Shown: positions 58,431-64,000 of the stretch, piece after piece
Position numbering within the stretch: the first letter of the stretch is position 1
Layout of the letters: each line of letters starts with the position of its first letter
Assembly: GCA_021018815.1 (NCBI GenBank)
Contig: JAITYX010000088.1
Coordinates: 2,145,501 to 2,209,500 of the forward strand
DNA from: Talinum fruticosum
Taxonomy: Eukaryota > Streptophyta > Magnoliopsida > Caryophyllales > Talinaceae
Direction of reading: 5' to 3'
DNA: 64,000 bases
The notes under the pieces: model-generated
The model's database searches: none
Seen by the model: only the letters and a program-made list of their open reading frames with translations
Told to the model about the DNA's origin: nothing
Position numbers and translations under genes: made by a program

Positions 58431-59012
58431 TCGCCTCGGGGTTCAATGAACCTAGGAATCGGATCCCTTGATTGATTCTTTCACGATACGGGTCCTAAGT
58501 TTGGCTAAATCGGAAAAGCAAATCGGCAATTGACAAGTTTGCAAACTGTTTATTCAAGAAAAATGATTTAAGATATGCATGATTTAAGAGCACCTCAATT
58601 ATAATTTTACTTTATAAGGGTAACATACTCGAGCTTCTAACTCACACATCTATTGTTTTATCTTTTAAAATTTTTAGGAAGTCGAGTGCATGGCGGACTA
58701 TTCACAATCACGCCTAAAGTTTAAAGAGGAAGAAAAAGATAGATGTATGGTTGTTCGTCTTGACCCCACACATGCTAGTCCCTCCCTTGGTCTCTTGGCT
58801 CATGATTCCTCTCCAGCTAATCCTCGAGATTTTGAAAATTTCATTTTCTATAAAGAAAATTTGGGTTGGATTGTTACATAAATTGTTTGAATAATTAATT
58901 TGCTCAAATGAATTTGCCTTGTTTTCTTTCTGAAAACGACAGTAACGTCTCCCAATTTATAAGTCTTCCGCTGTTAATTACTATTTATGTGGTTACGTAT
59001 TGGGGCGTTACA

Positions 59013-62000
59013 AATTTTAAATAAAGTTTGAACGATGGGCTGTAGTGACATTTATCTATATAATTACATGTATTTTTCAGGAATAACACATGTTTTTTTC
59101 TAAGTTTCGTAATTCCATTGGTTGTTATGGATGCATTAACTAAATATTAATTATTTTAAACTCATTTTGTGAGTCTCGGAAGTGAGTTGTACAACTAGAA
59201 TGTGTAACCTTGTTTCAACATTTAGAATTTAGGATTTATTTTAGGATATTTAAACATTACAAAGCTCATCATATTCCATAAACAATCTCTTCTATAGCTT
59301 TGAAATCCCCTCTGATATAAGTTTAGCATAACAGCCACGCTTTTTCATCTTCCAACACCGGCGACAATAATTGGAAATTGCCTCATATCGCTTAATTGAA
59401 AGTGGTTTTATGACGCTCGTTAGGGAATATTAACAAAACTTAAAACTTATAATAAATTTATTTTAAAAATCTAGTTGTTTTAAGATTTTATTGAAAATAA
59501 AGATATTTAATAAAAAAGATATAAAAAATGTAATTAACAATAATAACTTTATAAACTAATTATTAATATGTTTTAAGATAATAAAGTGACAGAACTTATG
59601 AAGCAAAAAAGTTAGTCGAGTAACAAGTATTGTTAAATAAAGGGAGCAATTTACAAGTTTATTTTATCTCTCTTTCATCTTTTTCCACACCATATTGTGC
59701 AATTCTAAATAAAGTTTGGATGATGGGTCTGTAGTGACATTTATCGATATAATTACATGTATTTTTAAGGAATAACACGTTTTTTCTAAGTTTTGTAATT
59801 CCCTTGGTTGTTATGGATGCATTAAGTAAATATTAATTATTTTAAACTCGTTTTACGAGTCTCGAGAGGTGAGTGAACTAGAATGTGCAACTTTGTTTCA
59901 ACATTTAAAATTTAGGATTTATTTTAGGGTATTTAAACATTACAATGCTCAACGTATTCCTTGAACAATCTCTTCTATAGCTCTGAAATCCCCTCCTGAT
60001 ATAAGTATAGGAGAATGGCCACGCTTTTTCATCTTCCACCACCGACGACAATAATTTGAAATTGCCTCGGGTCGCTTACGTGAAAGTGGTTTTATAACGC
60101 TTTTGAGGGAATATTAACAAAATTTAAACCTTATAAGAAATTGATATTAAAAATCTAGTTGTTTTGAGATTTTATTGAACATAAAGAAATTTAATAAAAA
60201 GGACATAAAACAGTAATTAATAATAATAAATTGATAAACTAATTATTAATATGTTTTAAGATAGTAAAGTGACGAGATATTATGAAACAAAAAATTTAGT
60301 CAAAATAACAAGTATTGTGACATAAAGGGAGCAATTTACAAGTTTATTTTATCTCTCTTTCATCTTTTTCCACACTATATTGTGCAATTTTAAATAAAGT
60401 TTTGACGATGGGCTGGAGTGACATTTTTCTATATAATCACATATATTTTTCAGGAATAACACATGTTTTTCTAGATTTTGTAATTCCATTGGTTGTTATG
60501 GATGCATTTAGTAAATATTAATTATTTTAAACTCATTTTGTGAGTCTAGGAAGTGAGTTGCAAAGTTGGGAACTAGAATGTGCAACTTTGTTTCAACAAT
60601 TAAAATTTAGGATTTATTTTAGGTTTTTAAACATTACAAAACTCATCGTATTCCTTGAACAATCTCTTTTATAACTCTGAAATCCCCTCCGATATAAGTT
60701 TAGGAGAACGACCACGCTTTTTCATCTTCCAACACCGACGATAATAATTGAAAATTGCCTCGGATTGCTTAATTGAAAGTGGTTTTATGACGCTTGTGAG
60801 GGAATATTAACAAAAGTTAAAACTTATAATAAATTTATTTTAAAAATCTAGTTGTTTTAAGATTTTATTGAAAATAAAGATATTTAATAAAAAAATATAT
60901 AAAAATATAATTAATAATAATAAATTTATAAATTAATTATTCCTATGATTTAAGACTGTAAAGTGAGTGAACTTATGAAGCAAAAAAGTTAGTCAAAGTA
61001 ACAAGTATTGTTAAATAAATGGAGCAATTTACGAGTTTATTTTTTCTCTCTTTCATCTTTCTTCACACCATATTGTGCAATTTTAAATAAAGTTTGGATG
61101 TTGGGCTATAGTGGCACTTACCTATATAATGACATGTATTTTTCAGGAATAACACATGTTTTTTCTAGGTTTTGTAATTCCATGGTTGTTATAGATGCAA
61201 TAACTAAATATTAATTATTTTAAAATCATTTTGTGAGTCTCGGAAGTGCGTTGCAGAGTTGGGAATTAGAATGTGCAACTTTGTTTCAACATTTAAAATT
61301 TACGATTTATTTTAGGGTATTTAAATATTACAAAGCTCATCGTATTCTTTGAACAATCTCTTCTATAGCTATGAAATCCCCTCCTGATATAAGTTTTGGA
61401 GAATGACCACGCTTTTTCATTTTCCACCACCGGTGACAATAATTTAAAAGTGCCTCGGATCGCTTAATTAAAAGTGGTTTTATAACGCTTGTGAGGGAAT
61501 ATTAACTAAATTTAAAACTTATAACAAATTTATGTTAAAAATCTAGTTATTTTAAGATTTTATTGAAAATAAAGAAATTTAATAAAGGAGGATATAAAAA
61601 AGTAATTAATAATAATAAATTGATAAACTAATTATTAATAAGTTTTAAGACAAGTATAATCATAGATATTATGAAACAAAAAAACTTATTCAAAGTAACG
61701 AATATTGTGAAATAAAGGGAGGACCAAGTTTATTTTATCTCTCTTTTATCGTTTTGCACACCATATTGTGCAATTTTAAATAAAGTTTGGACGATGGGCT
61801 ATAGTGACATTTATCTATATAATTACATGTATTTTTCAGGAATAACACATGTTTTTTCTAAGTTTTGTAATTCCATTGGTTGTTATGGATGCATTTACTA
61901 ACGATTAATTATTTTAAACTTATTTTCCGAGTCTCGGAAGTGAGTTATGGAGCTCGGAAGTAGAAGGTGTAACTTTGTTTAAACATTTAAAATTTAGGAT

Positions 62001-64000
62001 TTATTTTAGGGTATTCCATGAACAATCTCTTCTATAGCTTTGAAATCCCCTCCGATATAAGTTTAGCATAACAGACCACACTTTTTCATCTTCCAACACC
62101 GGCGACAATAATTGGAAATTGCCTCGGATCGCTTAATTGAAAGTGGTTTTATGACGCTTTTAAGGGAATATTAACAAAATTTAAAACAAATAATAAGTTT
62201 ATTTTAAAAATCTTGTTGTTTTAAGATTTTATTGAAAATAAAGAAATTTTAAAAAAGGATATAAAAAAGTAATTAACAACACTAAATTTATAAACTAATT
62301 ATTAATATGTTTTAAGATAGTAAAGTCACGGATATTATGAAACAAAAAAGTTAGTCAAAGTAACAAGTATTGTGAAATAAAGAGAGCAATTTACAAGTTT
62401 ATTTTATCTTTCTTTCATCTTTTTCCACACCATATTGTGCAATTTTAAATAAAGTTTGGAGTGACATTTTTCTATATAATCACATGTATTTTTCAGGAAT
62501 AACACATGTTTTTTCTAAGTTTTGTAATTCCTTTGGTTTTTATGGATGCATTAACTCAATATTAATTATTTTAAACTCATTTTATGAGTCTCGAAAGTGA
62601 TTTGCAGAGCTAGGAACTAGAATGAGTAACTTTGTTTGAGCATTAAAAAATTTAGGATTTACTTTAGGATTTTTAAACATTACAAAGGTTGTCGTATTCC
62701 ATGAACAATCTGTTCTATAGCTCGGAAATCCCCTAATGATATAAGTTTACGAGAACGACCACCCATTTTCATCTTCCAACACCGATGACAATAATTGAAA
62801 ATTGCCTCGAGATCACTTAATTGAAAGTGGTTGTGGGACACTTGTGAGGGAATGTTAACAAAAGTTAAAACTTATAATAAATTTATTTTAAAAATCTAGT
62901 TGTTTTAAGATTTTATTGAAAATAGAGAAATTTAATAAAAAAGATATACAAAAAGTAATTAACAATAATAAATTTATAAATTAATTATTAATATGTTTTA
63001 AGACTGTAAAGTGACAGAACTTATTAAGCAAAAGAAGTTAGTCAAAGTAAAAAGTATTATCAAATAAAGGGAGAAATTTACAAGTTTATTTTATCTCTCT
63101 TTTATCTTTTTCCACACCATATTGTGCAATTTTAAATAAAGTTTAGACGATGGGTCTGTAGTGACATTTATCTATATAATTACATGTATTCTTCTGGAAT
63201 AACACATTTTTTCTAGGTTTTGTAATTCCAGTGGTTGTTATGGATGCATTAACTAAATATTAATTATTTTAAACTCATTTTGCGAGTTTCGAAGTGAGTT
63301 GCAGAGCTGGGAACTAGAATGTGTAACTTTGTTTAAACAATTAAAGTTAGGATTATTGTAGGGTATTTAAACATTACAAAACTCATCGTATTCCTTGAAC
63401 AATCTCTTCTATAATTCTGAAATCCCCTCCTGATATAAGTTTACGAGAACGGCCACGCTTTTTCATCTTCCAACACCAACGATAATAATTGAAAATTGCC
63501 TCGGATCGCTTAATTGAAAGTGATTTTATGACGGTTGTGAGGGAATATTAACAAAATTTAAATCGTATAAAAACTTTATGTTAAAAATCTAGTTCTTTCA
63601 AGATTTTATTGAAAATAATGAAATTTAATAAAATAAGGGTATAAAAAAGTAATTAATAATAATAAATTGATAAAATAATTATTAATATGTTTTAAGACAA
63701 TAAAGTGACTGATATTATGAAACAAAAAAGTTAATCAAAGTAACAAGTATTGTGAAATAAAGGGAGCAATTTACAAGTTTATTTTATCTTTCTTTCATCT
63801 TTTTCCACACCATATTAAGCAATTTTAAATAAAGTTTGGATGATGGGTCTGTAGTGAGATTTATCTATATAATTACATGTATTTTTCAAGTATAACACGT
63901 GTTTTTCTAAGTTTTTTAATTCCATTGGTTGTTATGGATGCATTAACTAAATATTAATTATTTTAAACTCATTTTGTGGAGTCCGAGAAGTGAGTTGCAG
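59013..64000. repeat. Satellite array, ~690-bp unit (second block, continues past the window)
   Basis: Same unit and phase as the first block. Landmarks lie at 59,255, 59,938, 60,632, 61,326, about 62,013 (landmark partly deleted), 62,688 and 63,372. Spacings are 675-694 bp, slightly shorter than in the first block. The array runs off the right edge. Confidence 0.95.

Larger units (their letters stand above)
55402..59012 (+). mobile_element. 3.6-kb solo LTR or LTR-like insertion in the array
   Basis: It begins tgtaacacc and ends ggcgttaca, with TG...CA termini and a near-perfect 9-bp inverted end. It is flanked by the 5-bp duplication aattt (55,397-55,401 and 59,013-59,017), which splits a satellite unit cleanly. 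No gag-pol lies inside. A CT-rich then GC-rich block at 55,800-56,160 resembles a transcribed leader. The TGTAACACC ends and great length recall chromovirus (Tekay/Del-type) LTRs; that family call is inference. Confidence 0.75.

Noticed and set aside
58690..58881. 63-residue frame MADYSQSRLKF in the 3.6-kb insertion
   Set aside because: Short, unsupported by any known motif and within an LTR-like sequence; not called a gene.
49594..64000. Ribosomal intergenic spacer or CRISPR-like array
   Set aside because: No rRNA flanks and no short-repeat/unique-spacer pattern. Whole ~695-bp units repeat head to tail.
1..64000. Integrated pararetrovirus or other viral copy
   Set aside because: All RT regions have copia (YVDDIIFG after integrase) or LINE (FSDDLLLF) signatures with matching element structure; no viral movement or coat protein motifs seen.

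Overview
The window is nuclear DNA from a plant, most likely a eudicot. It is AT-rich and almost wholly built from nested, decayed transposable elements: Ty1/copia LTR retrotransposons, three CACTA (En/Spm) transposons with different subterminal repeats, a LINE, a hAT-like element, a MITE, solo LTRs and a satellite array. I cannot name the species. I see no intact host gene, rRNA, tRNA or CRISPR array. Nearly every coding region is broken by stops and frameshifts.

Layout. (1) 1-2,344: flanking DNA with possible host splice signals, carrying a copia solo LTR (352-1,939, minus strand). (2) About 2,345-6,659: a compact minus-strand LTR element arranged LTR-internal-LTR-internal-LTR, with internal regions of only about 0.33 kb between primer-binding site and polypurine tract. 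A 1.2-kb hAT-like element sits in the middle LTR. (3) 6,660-36,115: a CACTA transposon (CACTA1) coding on the minus strand. Its TnpD-like gene lies to the right and a second gene (TnpA-like plus a Ulp1-type cysteine protease) to the left. TnpD is split by a copia element (12,507-32,796). That element is split in turn, at the GAG-pre-integrase motif, by a second copia-derived insertion (16,117-25,956). (4) 36,116-43,062: a minus-strand LINE relic, interrupted by a complete but deleted CACTA2 (36,932-41,114, 3-bp target duplication tag). (5) 43,063 to about 48,5xx: CACTA3, with TnpA-like and TnpD genes on the minus strand and its right end missing. (6) 48,477-49,593: transition DNA with a coding relic I do not recognise. 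(7) 49,594-64,000: a tandem array of a ~695-bp unit running out of the window, interrupted by a 3.6-kb LTR-like insertion (55,402-59,012, target duplication aattt).

The most unusual structure is the insertion at 16,117-25,956. A perfect 5-bp duplication (atatt) shows that it integrated as one molecule, yet both of its outer ends are the downstream (U5-side) end of an LTR. Its left LTR is inverted, truncated and of a different subfamily from the right LTR. It is joined to gag through a 23-bp fold-back copy of itself, which is what template switching during reverse transcription would leave. Other points of interest: an LTR-like TATA box in front of a third ORF in both copia copies, a satellite unit carrying part of a reading frame that continues into unique DNA at the array edge, and a ~165-bp-arm hairpin inside CACTA1.

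Reading the insertions as layers gives a partial relative order. CACTA1 is older than copia B inside it, which is older than the chimeric copia insertion inside that. The LINE is older than CACTA2 and CACTA3. The satellite array is older than the 3.6-kb LTR inside it.
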